Below, one piece after another: positions 9,573 through 20,791 of a DNA stretch of 64,000 bases. The DNA lies in the NCBI RefSeq assembly GCF_000092065.1, contig NC_009367.1, positions 1 through 64,000 on the forward strand. The letters are read 5' to 3'. This DNA is from Ostreococcus lucimarinus CCE9901. Its lineage: Eukaryota; Chlorophyta; Mamiellophyceae; Mamiellales; Bathycoccaceae. The position numbers and the translations under genes were made by a program. The first letter of the stretch is position 1. Each line of letters opens with the position of its first letter. The notes below the pieces were generated by a model. That model ran no database searches. It saw nothing but the letters and a program-made list of their open reading frames with translations, and was not told the DNA's origin.

Positions 9573-10403
9573 ATGCGCGTCGGCTTCATCGGGTACGGAA
9601 ACATGGCCGACGCTCTCGCGTGCGGGTTCGTGTCGGCAAACATGATAAAATTCACCGACTTGACGATGTGCAACAAATCTAACGTCGAGCGCCGTGAAGC
9701 ATTCGCCAAGCGCGGCGGTGTCGTCGCTCCCGACGCCGTGAGCGTGGCGAAGTCTTCTGATGTCGTTTTTCTCGCCGTGAAGCCGCCGTACATCAAATCC
9801 GTCCTCGAAGAAGTCTACGGAGGCTGCGACGCCGACGAGCTCAAGCCCAAGGTTTTCGTGAGCGTCGCCGCGGGCGTGACGTTGGACGTCATGGAAGGGG
9901 TTTGGACGTCCAAAAACGCCACGCCGCCGCCCATGGTGCGCGTTATGCCGAATACACCGTGCTTAGTCGGCGCCGCAGCGAGTGGGCTGTGCGTCGGGAG
10001 CACGTGCTCCGACGACGACAGGAACAAGGCGTTGGCGCTCATGTCGGCGGTGGGTGTGTGCAAGGTGATTATGGAATCTCAGATGAGCGCTTTGACGGGA
10101 GTGAGCGGGTCTGGGCCGGCATATATTTTCATTTTAATCGAAGCGATGGCTGATGGGGGTGTTCGCGCCGGTTTACCTCGAGACGTCGCCTTACAGCTCG
10201 CCGCGCAGACGTTTTACGGAGCGGCCAAAATGGTGCTCGAGACGGGAGAACATCCCGGCGTTTTAAAGGACAAAGTCTGCTCGCCGGGTGGGACGACAAT
10301 TACAGCGGTGCATGAGCTCGAAAAGGCAGGCGTGCGCCAAGCGATGATGAACGCTGTCGTCGCGGCCGCCGCTCGCGGAGACGAGTTGGCAAAATTGAGT
10401 TAG
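9573..10403 (+). CDS. Pyrroline-5-carboxylate reductase
   Basis: 276 residues, the normal family length. It catalyses the last step of proline synthesis, NAD(P)H-dependent reduction of pyrroline-5-carboxylate. The Rossmann motif GFIGYGNMA lies at residues 4-12, the family block VRVMPNTPCLVG in the middle, and the signature of the C-terminal dimerisation domain (SGSGPAYIFILIEAMADGG, then SPGGTTITAVHELE) near the end. There is no obvious targeting peptide from the ATG at 9573, so a cytosolic location is likely. The upstream gap to the WD40 gene is 201 bases. Confidence 0.97.
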   Translation: MRVGFIGYGNMADALACGFVSANMIKFTDLTMCNKSNVERREAFAKRGGVVAPDAVSVAKSSDVVFLAVKPPYIKSVLEEVYGGCDADELKPKVFVSVAAGVTLDVMEGVWTSKNATPPPMVRVMPNTPCLVGAAASGLCVGSTCSDDDRNKALALMSAVGVCKVIMESQMSALTGVSGSGPAYIFILIEAMADGGVRAGLPRDVALQLAAQTFYGAAKMVLETGEHPGVLKDKVCSPGGTTITAVHELEKAGVRQAMMNAVVAAAARGDELAKLS

Positions 10404-10695
10404 TAGTTTGTAATCGATGGAAACGCGTGTTGTTTGTTTGGTATCAGTATGTTACGATGGGATTAAATATACGATGCGCGGTGCGAAGAGACGTATTGTC
10501 GTCTCCTTCATACGTACGAGTCATCGCCCACGAGTGAGCGAGAAAAGAATAGTGGTGGTGGGAATTATGAGTGGTCTGTGTGGTCGTGCGAGCCGAAAAT
10601 TGATTTCGGTTCGTGTCTTGGATATCTGTGCGGACGGTCAGATTGGTGTCGAAGTACTATGAGGTGCTTCTCATGGGCGCGATATCGGGCTGAGC
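10404..10695. other. Convergent intergenic region
   Basis: 292 bases between the 3' ends of the P5C reductase and MYB genes. It is less GC-rich than the coding sequence. No open frame of interest, repeat or RNA was recognised. Confidence 0.5.
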
Positions 10696-12308
10696 TTAAG
10701 CTCTGAGGCTGGCGGTAGCGATGGCAGCGGCGGCGTTCGCTTGGACGGGCTTCACGAAGGACTCCGTCTTCACCTCGGCGATGGACCGATCCATCGCGTC
10801 AGAGTTCTCCATCTTGCGCGCGCCGAGGTTGTTCAGCATGCGCGCGTACCAGCCATCGGACTGTAACATCGAAGCAGCTTGCATGCTCACCGGAGCACTG
10901 AGCGCACTACTCGGACGAGAAGGCGAGGCATCACCGTTGAGACTCGTCAACGAGTCGACGCGCTTCAAGCCGGCGAGAAACGGCGCGCTGAGCGCCGGGG
11001 AGTGCGAGCGCCAGTCGTACAAATCGGAAGGCCCGTGCACAGAGAAGCCACCGCGTTTGGGCTTGGGAGCGAGCAAAGTGGGAACCACGCCATCGTCTTC
11101 CGAGCGAGTCGGTTCAGGCGTGCCGCAGTCGCGCGCGGCGCCGTAGGGCATCGCTCCCCACTCGTGAATCTCACCCTTCGTGCTCTTCAGTCGCTCGAGC
11201 TCCATGAGAGAGGCTTGAATGAGGTTATCCAAACCTTGCCGTTCGATCGCCACTGCCTCGGCACTCTTGCGAGGAATATCGATTCGAGAATCTCCAACGT
11301 TCCCGCGCTTTTCGGCGAGCTTGCTCGATCTGTCTCGCGAGCGCTTGGGCGACCCCGCTTGCTCGACCGTTTCGCCGGGCGATAATGATCTCTCGCGCTT
11401 CGATCGGCTCGGCGTCGACGGCGCATTGACACCGTCGCTTCGGTTATCGCCCATTCGCGATTGCGGTCGCGACGGCGCCTTTCGCGGCGACGACGAAGCG
11501 TCTCTCGCGCTCGTCGCCGACGTCGACCCCGCGGAGCCATCCTTCTTTTGGCTCGCGATTAAGCGTCTGAGAGTGGAATTGAATCGATTCTTCACTTGAT
11601 TATCCGTGCGCCCCGGCATAGATCGCGATATCACCGCCCATTTATTCCCGTGAATCGCGTGCTGCGCCAGAATCGTCGAGTCTTCCTCCGCCGTAAACGG
11701 TCCTCGCTTCACGCTCGGGTTCAGCTGGTTGCACCACCGCAGCCGACACGACTTGCTCGACCGCCCCGTCAACGCCTCGGCGATCGCGGTCCAGTTCCCC
11801 GGACCACCGAGTCTTTCGATCTGTCGTCTCAGCAGTTCATCCTCCTGTTCGCATCGCGCGCGCGCGCATTCGTCAGTCCTCCGCCCGAGCCCGAGCCCGC
11901 GTTTAGCAGGCCAACCTCATCCAAGCCCTATCGCCGTCGGTTGCCGTCGGTTGCGCTGGCGATAAGATCCTCGGCGTCCGCGCGCGCGACGTCGTGCGTC
12001 GCGTGCGACGTCGCGCGCGCGTCGCGCGCGCGCGTGAATGATGAAATATAATGCACACATCCCATCCACGCCCTCGATGCCGTCGCGCGCGCGACGCCCG
12101 CGCCCGCGCGCGGCGCCATCGCGCGCCGTCACCGCGACGTCACCCGGGGTCGTTACCAACCGTGCGCGGTGGCCGATGTCGGGGTCGCGTCGGCGACGTC
12201 GCGACGGGTCGTCGCGGCGACGGCGCGCGGGGCGCTCGATTTCCATCCATCGCGGCGTTCTCGCACCTCTGGCGTCCACGCGCTCTTAATCATTCGATCG
12301 TCATCCAT
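10696..12308 (-). CDS. R2R3-MYB transcription factor (two exons)
   Basis: Exons on the minus strand are 12308-12267 (14 codons) and 11844-10696, giving 396 residues. Exon 1 supplies MDDDRMIKSAWTPE and exon 2 continues EDELLRRQIERLG, restoring the first Trp of the R2 repeat. The 422-base intron starts GTGCGAG and ends CAG with ACTGAC before the acceptor. R2 retains its three Trp (AWTPE, GNWTAI, LRWCNQL). In R3 the first Trp is Phe (GPFTAEED), as is usual in plants, the second is Trp (NKWAVI), and the third is Phe (KNRFNSTL), an unusual change. The block GKSCRLRWCNQL-like and NSTLRR resemble the plant subgroup of AtMYB44/73. The C-terminal 270 residues are Ser/Pro/Arg-rich, likely regulatory. 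Nuclear DNA binding is inferred from the domain. Confidence 0.9.
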
Positions 12309-12587
12309 GATGCGCGCGGCCGCGCGTCGCACGATGCGGGGCGACGCCCGGCGCGGGCGCGCGCGAACGCGCGGCTGCGCGCGCGCGGGCGCAAAATGCG
12401 GTGAATCACGCGCTCGAACGCCATCGACGCACACGGCGATCGGGGTGATTGTACCCCCAAAATCGAGCGATCGTGACTCGAGACACCGCGCGGTCATAAA
12501 AAATGGACACACCGGTCGGTCGCCATCGCGCGCCATCGCGCGCGCGCGTCGCGCGTCCCGCGCACACTCGCGCGCGCTCGCGTCGCG
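12309..12587. promoter_or_regulatory. Divergent promoter, MYB / topoisomerase II
   Basis: 279 bases between the ATG of the MYB gene (minus strand) and that of topoisomerase II (plus strand). The sequence is CG-rich with no clear TATA box and no cell-cycle motif that I can point to. Confidence 0.45.
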
Positions 12588-15500
12588 ATGGCGGACGTGA
12601 GCATGGATTACAGCGAATACAGCGAGGATGATTACGAGGACGACGCGTCGGAATCGGAGTTCGACGAGAACTCGCCCGCGGTGAAGAGCAAGGTGCGCGC
12701 GATGGCGCGAGAGACGGGGGAACGAACCGAATCGACGGTTTGGGCGACGCCGCGGCCGACGACGCTGACGACGCTGACGACGACGACGACGACTGACGAT
12801 CGGGCGCGATGATCGAACAGAAACCGACGAGCAAAAAGCCAAAGTCGCCGCTCGGGAACGCGACGAACAAGACGAAGAATAACAAATCCGTGGAGGAGAT
12901 TTACCAAAAGAAGACGCAGCTCGAACACATTTTGCTTCGTCCGGATACGTACGTCGGGTCGTGCGAGCGAGCGGAGGAGAAGGCGTGGGTGTACGATGCG
13001 GCGACAAAATCTTTGACGCATAAGCAAGTGTCCTTCGTGCCGGGGTTGTACAAGATTTTCGATGAAATTCTCGTCAACGCGACGGACAACAAGGTGCGCG
13101 ACCCAAAGATGAAGGAACTCCGCGTGGACATCGACGTCGAGCAAGGGCTGATTCGAGTGTATAACGATGGTAACGGCATTCCCGTAGAAATGCACAAAGA
13201 CGAAGGCGTTTACGTCCCGGAACTCATCTTTGGTCATCTTTTGACGTCGAGCAACTACGACGACAACGAAAAGAAGGTTGTCGGCGGGCGCAACGGTTAC
13301 GGCGCCAAGTTGGCGAACATCTTCTCCACCGAGTTCATCGTCGAAACGTGCGATGGTTCGCGCGGAAAGCGATATCGTCAAGTGTTCAAGAACAATATGA
13401 GCGTCAAGGGCGAACCGGAACTTTCCAAGTGCAAGAAAAGCGAGAACTGGACTTGCATCACATTCAAACCAGACTTTGAGAAGTTCGGCATGGAGTCCCT
13501 CGTGAACGAAGACGTCGCGGCTTTGATGTGCAAGCGCGTGTACGACGCGGCGGGTAACATCGGCAAAAACACAAACATTTACTTGAACGGCGAAAAGCTC
13601 GAGGTGAAGGGTTTCAGTGATTACGTGAGTTTGTACTTGGATGGCCAAGCGAACGCGCCAAAGATTTTCGAAAAGACGATGGATCGATGGGAAGTGTGCG
13701 TCACCATCTCCGACACCGCGCAGTTCCAGCAGTGCTCGTTCGTGAACGGTATTTGCACCATGAAGGGTGGTACGCACGTGAACTCGGTCGCAGATCAAAT
13801 CTCTCAAAAGCTGTTGGAGAAGATTCAGAAGAAGGAAAAGAGTTGCAAGAATTTGAAGGCGTTTCAAGTGAAGAACCATCTTTGGGTATTCGTCAACGCG
13901 CTCATCGAGAACCCGGCGTTTGATTCACAAACCAAAGAGACCCTCATCACGAGACCGAACAAGTTTGGCAGCGCTTACGCGCCTTCAGATGCCATCATCA
14001 AGAAGCTCATGGAGTCGGGCGTCGTCGACAACATCATGTCGTGGGCGCAGTTCAAGCAGAGCAAGGAACTCAAGAAGACGGATGGTGCCAAACGATCGCG
14101 TCTGACAGGTATTCCAAAGCTTGACGATGCTAACGATGCCGGTGGACGCAACTCTGAGTCTTGTACTTTGATTCTCACCGAAGGGGATTCCGCGAAGGCG
14201 CTCGCCGTGAGCGGTCTCTCCGTCGTCGGGCGCGACAAGTACGGCGTCTTCCCGCTTCGAGGTAAACTCTTGAACGTCCGCGATGCTTCGCATGAGCAAA
14301 TCAAGAACAACACCGAAATCAATCATATCAAGCAAATCCTTGGTTTACAGCACGGTAAGGAGTACGACAGCGCGAAATCGCTGCGTTACGGCAAGCTCAT
14401 GATCATGACCGATCAGGATCACGACGGTTCGCACATCAAGGGCTTGCTCATCAACTTTTTGCACGCTCACTTCCCGTCTCTACTCAAGATTCCTGGGTTT
14501 TTACTCGAGTTCATCACGCCAATCATCAAGGCGACCAAGGGTAAGCAGTCGAAGGTGTTCTACACTATGCCCGAGTACGAAGCGTGGAAGGAAGCGAACG
14601 ACGGCACGTCTGGCTGGAGCATCAAGTATTACAAGGGTCTCGGTACTTCTACCGCCAACGAAGCAAAAGAATACTTTGCGTCTCTCGATCACCACCGAAA
14701 GAGCTTTGTCTGGCAAAGTGACGGTGACGGTGACTTGATTGACATGTCGTTCAGCAAAAAGCGCGTCGTAGATCGCAAGGCGTGGCTTACGGCGTACGAA
14801 CCGGGGACTTTCTTAGACATGACCGGTGAAGACATTCGATACGACGAATTTATCAACAAGGAGCTCATTTTGTTCTCTAGAGCCGACTTGTTGCGCTCTA
14901 TTCCCAGTATGGTGGACGGTTTCAAACCGTCGCAGCGCAAAGTTCTCTTCTCGTGCTTCAAGCGTAAGCTGAAGTCCGACATCAAAGTGGCGCAGTTGAG
15001 TGGTTACGTCTCCGAGCACTCCGCCTACCATCACGGTGAAGCTTCTCTCGCGATGACAATTGTCAACTTGGCGCAAGACTTCGTCGGTTCGAACAACATC
15101 AACTTGCTCGTGCCGAGCGGGCAGTTCGGTACTCGCTTACAAGGCGGTAAGGATCATGCGAGCCCTCGTTACATCTTCACTCGCTTGCACGAAGTGTGCC
15201 GCGCGATGTTCCCGGAGTGTGACGATGCGTTGTTGAACTACCTCGATGAAGACGGTCAGCGCATCGAGCCGGATTATTACTATCCGGTTCTCCCGCTCGT
15301 GTTGGTGAACGGCGCTGAAGGCATCGGTACGGGATGGTCGACGAGTATTCCGAACTTCAACCCGCGAGATTTGATCGCAAACATTCGACTCGTGCTCGAA
15401 GGCGAGAGTCCGGTGCAAATGCATCCGTGGTACAGACACTTCAAGGGTTCGATCACGGAAGAACTCGTCAAGGGCGAGACGCGCTACAACGTCACCGGCT

Positions 15501-16951
15501 CGTACAACATTCGCGATGAGTGCACGTTGGAAGTCACCGAGTTGCCGTTGCGATCGTGGACCTCGGATTACAAGGAGTTCCTCGAAGAAATGCTTGTGCC
15601 AAAAACGAAAACTGCCAAGCCGTTCATCACCGACTACAAGGAGTACCACACCGACAGCACCGTGCACTTTGTGATCACGATGCCGCCGGAGAACTTGGCC
15701 GCCGCGCAAGCGTCTGGCATCGAGAAGAAGTTCAAGTTGAGCACCAAGCTGAACATCACCAACATGCACTTGTTCAACGAACAAGGTGTGATCACCAAGT
15801 ACTCTTCTCCGGTCGCCATCTTAGAGGCGTTCGTTCCTCTGCGTCTCAAGGCGTACTCGCAACGCCGAGAAATGTTGATTCGTCTCGCCGAGTCTCAGCT
15901 CAAGCGCTTGTCGAACAAGATGCGATTTATTCTCGCTGTCGTCGATGGAAGCCTTGTCGTGAACCGCAAGAAGAAGCAAGAACTCATCGCTGAGCTCGAA
16001 GCTTTGTGCTATGATCGTCTTCCGAAGACCGACAAGGGTTCCGTCGCCGAACTCGACGAAGACGGCGAGTTCATCGCCAACGATGTCGCCGGGTCTTACG
16101 ATTACCTCCTGGGCATGCCTCTTTGGAATTTGACGCTCGAGAAAGTTGACGAGCTGTGCGCAGAAAAAGAAGCCAAGGAAGCAGAAGTCGCTGAGCTTCA
16201 CAAGACGACGGAGAAGGACTTGTGGATGAAGGATCTTGACACCCTGGAGCAGACGCTCGAGCTCCTCGACGCCGAAGACGAAGAATCCCGAATCGTTCTT
16301 GAGAAGCAACAACGCGCGGCGGCGCGAAACAACACCGCTGCGGGTAAGAAAGCCGCGAAGAAGAAGATGGCGAAGCAGCGCGCGGCGAACAGCAGCGACG
16401 AAGATGAATGGGACGATGACTTTAGCGACGACGATTTCGAAATCGCCAAACCGAAGAAGGCGGCGGCAAAGCCCAAGGCGGCGGCGAAGCCCAAGGCGGC
16501 GCCCGTACCTGCACCGGCACCGGTGGCCAAGGTTGAAAGCGAAGACGAAGAAACCGAGCCGATGTCTCTCGCCGAGCGCTTGGCGTTGAGAGGTGGCGCC
16601 GCGTTGAGCAAGCCCGCCGCCGCCAAGCCGGCGAGCGCGTTCAACATGTCCTCCATCAACGCCGCCGTCGATGATGTTGCGATCTCCAAGCCAGCTCCTG
16701 CGAAGAAATCGGCCGCGCCGAAACGTGCACCTGCAAAGAAGGCTGCCGTGGCGTCTGATTCCGAAGAGGACTTTGGCGGCGAGAGCGATTCCGAAGTCGT
16801 CGCCCCGGTGGCGCCGAGATCGACCGCTCGCCCGGCGAGAGCCCGGACGGCGAAAACTTACGTGGTCGACGATTCCGACGATTCTGAAGACGACGTTTCG
16901 GAGGAAGACGACGACGACGATGATGAGAGTGACTTTTCCGAATCTGAATAA
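12588..16951 (+). CDS. DNA topoisomerase II (two exons)
   Basis: Type IIA topoisomerase that passes one duplex through another in an ATP-dependent cycle, in the nucleus. Exon 1 (12588-12692) encodes 35 residues, very acidic and Ser/Tyr-rich; exon 2 runs 12821-16951, in total 1411 residues. The intron 12693-12820 starts GTGCGCG, has ACTGAC near its end and finishes CAG. If unspliced, the frame from 12588 ends at a stop before the conserved region, and the downstream ATG at 12809 has a stop just before it. The ATPase domain shows NDGNGIP and GRNGYGAKL, the TOPRIM domain shows LTEGDSAK and DQDHDGSHIKG, and the catalytic Tyr is in SPRYIFTRL (residue 819). The C-terminus (from about 1200) alternates acidic and Lys/Ala/Pro-rich stretches, as usual. 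Confidence 0.96.
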
Positions 16952-17042
16952 ACTGCGAACGCTTTACGACGTGCTCGCGCTTCTAAGCGCGGCGTCGCTA
17001 CGAAAAGACACTTTGTAAAAATGACCAATACTATTACATTCG

Positions 17043-18530
17043 CTAATGCATCCAGAGTCGCAGCATCTTATCTTTCCCCCCACTCGCGGCTTTCGTCCCC
17101 ATCGGACTCCAGTCCACCGCGTACACCTCGTCGGCGTGACCCGGGAGATCCTCCTTTAACTTTTTCAATCGCGCGTCCCACACCTTCATCGTGCTATCCT
17201 TACTCGCACTCATCAACAACCGGCTGTCGGCGGACCAGGCGAGCTGGTAAACCGCACCGACGTGACCACGAAAAGAAGTGATGAATTTGCCCGTAAGGCC
17301 GTCCCACAGTTTGACTCCCTTGTCGAACGACGCGCTCGCGAAGTATCTTCCATCCGGCGAGAATAAGACGTGGTTGATGAGTTGTTGATGCCCAGTCAAG
17401 CGCTGCAGCGGCGTCTTGGTCGTCGACGGCTCCCACATAAACATCGTGTAATCATCACTACCACTCACTAAGCGCTCCGGTTTCCCTCCAGTCGCCGCCT
17501 TATATCTCGTCAGCGCCTGCGCCTTGGCTTGAGCGTCGTTTTCAGGCTTTTTCCCGGTGTGATCGTACGGCCCCGTGCGCAGGGCGTATTCGGTCGACAA
17601 CGCTAACGAATTCACCCAGTGCCCGTGTCCTTTGAGCTGTCGCACCACCTTGCCGTCGTTCGCGTCCCAGACGTAGATGGTCGTGTCTCGAGAGGCGGTG
17701 TAAATCAATCCCTCGCCTCCCCACTTCACCGAGGCGATGGCTTTCGTGTGCGCCGACATGGTAAACAAGCACGCGCGCCGCACGGCGTCCCAAACTCGCA
17801 CGGACCCATCCGCGCTCGCGCTACAAAATCGCACGACGGGATAAGCCACGTGTGCGGGCTCCCACGCCAGCGCGGTCACGTGCTTCTTGTGACCCTTCAT
17901 CGGCCCTCCGCGCGCCTCGCCCGTGATCGGATCCCACAATCGCACGGCGCTATCCATCCCCCCGCTCGCCAAGTACACGTTATCCGCGCTCCACGCGATG
18001 CACAGCACCCAATTCGTGTGTCCCTTGAGCGTGTGTTTCGGCGCCTGTGAATCCAAATTCCACATTCGTATCGTCGAATCTCCGCTCCCGCTCGCCAAGT
18101 GTTTCCCGTCGCTCGAAAACGCCACGCTCAGCACCGCCTCGGCGTGTCCCGCGATCGCCGCCGAGCACCTCGTCACCGCGCGCACTCGAAACACACTTTG
18201 CGGCTGATACACTATCTTCAACACCTGTTCCACGGAGATCTTCCGCTCCACGATCGTCGCCGCCAACGCTCCCGTCACCTCCTCGCCGTCGACGTAAAAC
18301 GCGTACGGCGTCGTCAGCCGGTCGTCGTCCTCCGGATTCGCGCTCGACGCGCGAAGCAGCTCGCGCAGGAGCGACTGCAATTCGCGCGCGCCCACGTCGG
18401 GGGGCAAATCGAGCTCGGGTCCCGCCGCGACGCCGTCCACGTCGACGAGCTGCGCGATGAGGTTGGCGTCCGCGAGCGTCGTCGCGGGCGTCGTCGCGGG
18501 CGTCGCGCGCGCGCGCTTATTCGACGCCAT
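17043..18530 (-). CDS. NLE1: Notchless homolog (NLE1/Rsa4), ribosome assembly WD40 protein
   Basis: 495 residues from the ATG at 18530 (MASNKRARA). An N-terminal ubiquitin-like NLE domain (about 25-110) precedes an eight-bladed WD40 propeller; clear blades include ASGSGDSTIRMWNL, ASGGMDSAVRLWD, SASADGSVRVWD, SGSDDYTMFMWEP and SASKDSTMKVWD. The family acts on 60S pre-ribosomes, where the NLE domain binds the MIDAS of the AAA ATPase Rea1/midasin to release assembly factors. The order of domains and the length match the family well. The gene is convergent with topoisomerase II, 91 bases away. Confidence 0.93.
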   Translation of the reverse strand: MASNKRARATPATTPATTLADANLIAQLVDVDGVAAGPELDLPPDVGARELQSLLRELLRASSANPEDDDRLTTPYAFYVDGEEVTGALAATIVERKISVEQVLKIVYQPQSVFRVRAVTRCSAAIAGHAEAVLSVAFSSDGKHLASGSGDSTIRMWNLDSQAPKHTLKGHTNWVLCIAWSADNVYLASGGMDSAVRLWDPITGEARGGPMKGHKKHVTALAWEPAHVAYPVVRFCSASADGSVRVWDAVRRACLFTMSAHTKAIASVKWGGEGLIYTASRDTTIYVWDANDGKVVRQLKGHGHWVNSLALSTEYALRTGPYDHTGKKPENDAQAKAQALTRYKAATGGKPERLVSGSDDYTMFMWEPSTTKTPLQRLTGHQQLINHVLFSPDGRYFASASFDKGVKLWDGLTGKFITSFRGHVGAVYQLAWSADSRLLMSASKDSTMKVWDARLKKLKEDLPGHADEVYAVDWSPMGTKAASGGKDKMLRLWMH

Positions 18531-18736
18531 GCGCGCGCGAACCGCGCGGTGCGCGCGTTCGTCTCCTCGCCGCGCCGCGCGCGTCGCGGCGCGCTCGAGC
18601 GCGTCGCGAGGTGCGGACGCGCGCACCGCGCCGGCGGCGGCGGGCAAAGGAGGCGGGACGGCTGGGACGGCTGGGACGCGGGACGCGGGACGCGCGAATG
18701 CGAGAATGAATGCGTCGCATTACGCGCGATGACGGG

Positions 18737-20602
18737 TCAGGGCGGACACACGGCGATGCGAGGGTTCGATGGACGTAAATCCAACACGAACTCGCAGCCG
18801 CGGAAGAGGTCGGCGCACGCCGCGCCGTCGGCGTGCGGGCTGAGGTCGGCGTCCGGAGGCGCGCCGTCGAGATGGACGACGGCGCGAACGTTTTTAAACT
18901 CGAAGGATTTGAAACGAACGGTCTCGATTCGACCGGTGACGATCTCGTCGCCGACGCGCTGAAGACGACCGGCGCTCTCGCCGGGACCGGACATGATGCC
19001 TCCGGGCTGTAAAGCCTTGGTGCGATTGGCGACGTCGGCTTCGACGGCGACGCGATCGCCGAGCACGACGCCGACCCCGCCGGTCCCCAACGCGAGCTTA
19101 AACAGTCCTCTGCGCTCCGTGGTCATCTCAGTCACGCCCTGGAATCCGTCGTTGGCGATCGTGTACGAGCACTCGACGTACGGAACGCCGTCTATGAAAA
19201 CCACGGGCTCCCACGCGCGTTCGATCTCGGCGCTCGGCTCGTACGCCTCTGGACGAAACACGCGCACGTCCAACTTTGGTGGATCGCGACTTCCAGGGAC
19301 GCGCAACGGCGCGTGAATGCGAACGATGGCGTGCGCGCCGAGCACGGACAAACCGATGACGCCCGCCAGTCGCTCGCCGTTCGGCACTCTGAGCGCGCCG
19401 TCCAAGTTCTGTTCCATGAAAATCGGCGACGACAGGCTGAGCGCGCCGACGGATAACTTTTTCCCACGCCTGAGGGCGCCTTCGAGCGGTGCGGCGACGC
19501 CGACTATCGCCATGGAACCAAACGACGGCATAGACACGGCGTCCGCGACGTGCGGCGCCACGGCGAGTCCAGTCGACGCCGTGTCGAGGACGAACCAATC
19601 CGTCAGGGAAGCGCCGCCGTCGTCGCTCGATTCCAGCGTCGCCTTGACTAATATATGTCCACCTTCGCCTCGGCACGTCGCTATCGTCGCGTCATCGCCC
19701 GACCAAGCGCGCTCGCTCGCCCACGGCGCGACGCTGGAGCTCGGTAACGCCGCGTACGTCTCTCGATCCTCGCTCGCCGACGAAGTCGATTCGGCGCGAA
19801 ACGTCGTCACTTGGCCCTCGGCGTGCGTTCGATGCGCGAGACGCGGCACCGCCACCTCGTCCGTCTCCGAAACCGCCACGCGCTCCCACCCTTCGAACAT
19901 CCACGTCTCGACGCCGCGTTGATGATAAAATTCCGCGCGCCAAGCGAACCCCGTGGCTTCGTCCACGAAGACTCTTCCGCCGACTCGACCGCCGTCGAGC
20001 ATCGACACCGCGTACACGCTCGTCGCGCACCTCGGCACGCGAGGCGCTCGCGCGTCGCTCGACGCACCGAATCCACCGAATCCACCGAACCCGCGACCCG
20101 TTCGTCGCTTCGCCCTCCCTCGTCCTCGCTTTTCGACCTTCGCCGGCGTCGGCGCCTCGACGCCGTACCGCCGCAGCGCCGCCGTCGCCTCGACCCCCTC
20201 CGCGAGCTTCTTCCTCCGCAATCGTCCCGCCGCCGCGAGTTCATCGTTCCACTGATTCGTGCGCACCCACGTCATCATCGCCGACGCGTGCGCGCCGTCG
20301 AGCGTCGTCGCGCGGCGGTCGCCGTACCAGTCGGCGTCCCACGTCGTCCCGTCGTCGTCCCGACCGCTCTCCGTCGTCAGCGCGTCCGCGTCGTCGCCGC
20401 GCGCCAGCGTCACGCGCTCGACGAACGTCGTCCCGCGCGCGTCGTGGGTCAGCTCGAACGCGCCGTCGAGTCCGTGCGCGGTGCACGTCCCGCGGGTCGT
20501 CGCGAGGAGCGCGCGCGTCGTCGCGCGGCGTCCGCGACGCGCGCGCCGTCGCGGACGCGACGCCGGCGCGCGCGACGGCGCGCGCGACGTCGCGACGGAC
20601 AT
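18737..20602 (-). CDS. Probable plastid protein with degenerate pepsin-like domain
   Basis: 621 residues from the ATG at 20602. The start (MSVATSRAPSRAP, then Arg-rich) looks like a transit peptide. Residues about 50-300 form a region I do not recognise, with a short FGGFGGFG Gly-rich linker. From about residue 310 the protein resembles an A1-type aspartic protease fold: the first active-site position reads VLDTASTG (canonical DTGS/DTGT), there is a GVIGLSVLG turn, and the end, FVLDLRPSNPRIAV, looks like the closing strand of pepsins. No clear second Asp-Thr-Gly is visible. It is either a divergent protease or an inactive relative. Confidence in the fold is moderate, in activity low. Confidence 0.55.
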   Translation of the reverse strand: MSVATSRAPSRAPASRPRRRARRGRRATTRALLATTRGTCTAHGLDGAFELTHDARGTTFVERVTLARGDDADALTTESGRDDDGTTWDADWYGDRRATTLDGAHASAMMTWVRTNQWNDELAAAGRLRRKKLAEGVEATAALRRYGVEAPTPAKVEKRGRGRAKRRTGRGFGGFGGFGASSDARAPRVPRCATSVYAVSMLDGGRVGGRVFVDEATGFAWRAEFYHQRGVETWMFEGWERVAVSETDEVAVPRLAHRTHAEGQVTTFRAESTSSASEDRETYAALPSSSVAPWASERAWSGDDATIATCRGEGGHILVKATLESSDDGGASLTDWFVLDTASTGLAVAPHVADAVSMPSFGSMAIVGVAAPLEGALRRGKKLSVGALSLSSPIFMEQNLDGALRVPNGERLAGVIGLSVLGAHAIVRIHAPLRVPGSRDPPKLDVRVFRPEAYEPSAEIERAWEPVVFIDGVPYVECSYTIANDGFQGVTEMTTERRGLFKLALGTGGVGVVLGDRVAVEADVANRTKALQPGGIMSGPGESAGRLQRVGDEIVTGRIETVRFKSFEFKNVRAVVHLDGAPPDADLSPHADGAACADLFRGCEFVLDLRPSNPRIAVCPP

Positions 20603-20639
20603 GTTTCGTCCGCGAGCGCGCGACGGCGCGATGTGACGA

Positions 20640-20791
20640 CGCGACGATGGTGACTGCGATGAGTGACTTGATGATGACTTCAACGCGCGATTTTACAGTG
20701 GCCGCGAAAGTACGGCGCGACGATGGTGACTGCGATGAGTGACTTGATGATGACTTCAACGCGCGATTTTACAGTGGCCGCGAAAGTACGG
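20640..20791. repeat. 76-base tandem duplication
   Basis: Two directly adjacent, identical copies of a 76-base unit, 20640-20715 and 20716-20791, with the match continuing a few bases further. The second copy includes the last 36 bases of the aldo-keto reductase gene, so the 3' end of that gene, including its stop codon, is present twice. Perfect identity points to a recent slippage or unequal-exchange event. Confidence 0.92.

Noticed and set aside
11915-11945. Alternative MYB first exon ending RAW
   Set aside because: The phase does not fit exon 2, and a stop follows; the exon at 12267-12308 restores the motif perfectly.
12588-12809. Separate small acidic gene before topoisomerase II
   Set aside because: It joins in phase to the topoisomerase frame through an intron with the same donor and branch motif as the other introns, so it is better read as exon 1.
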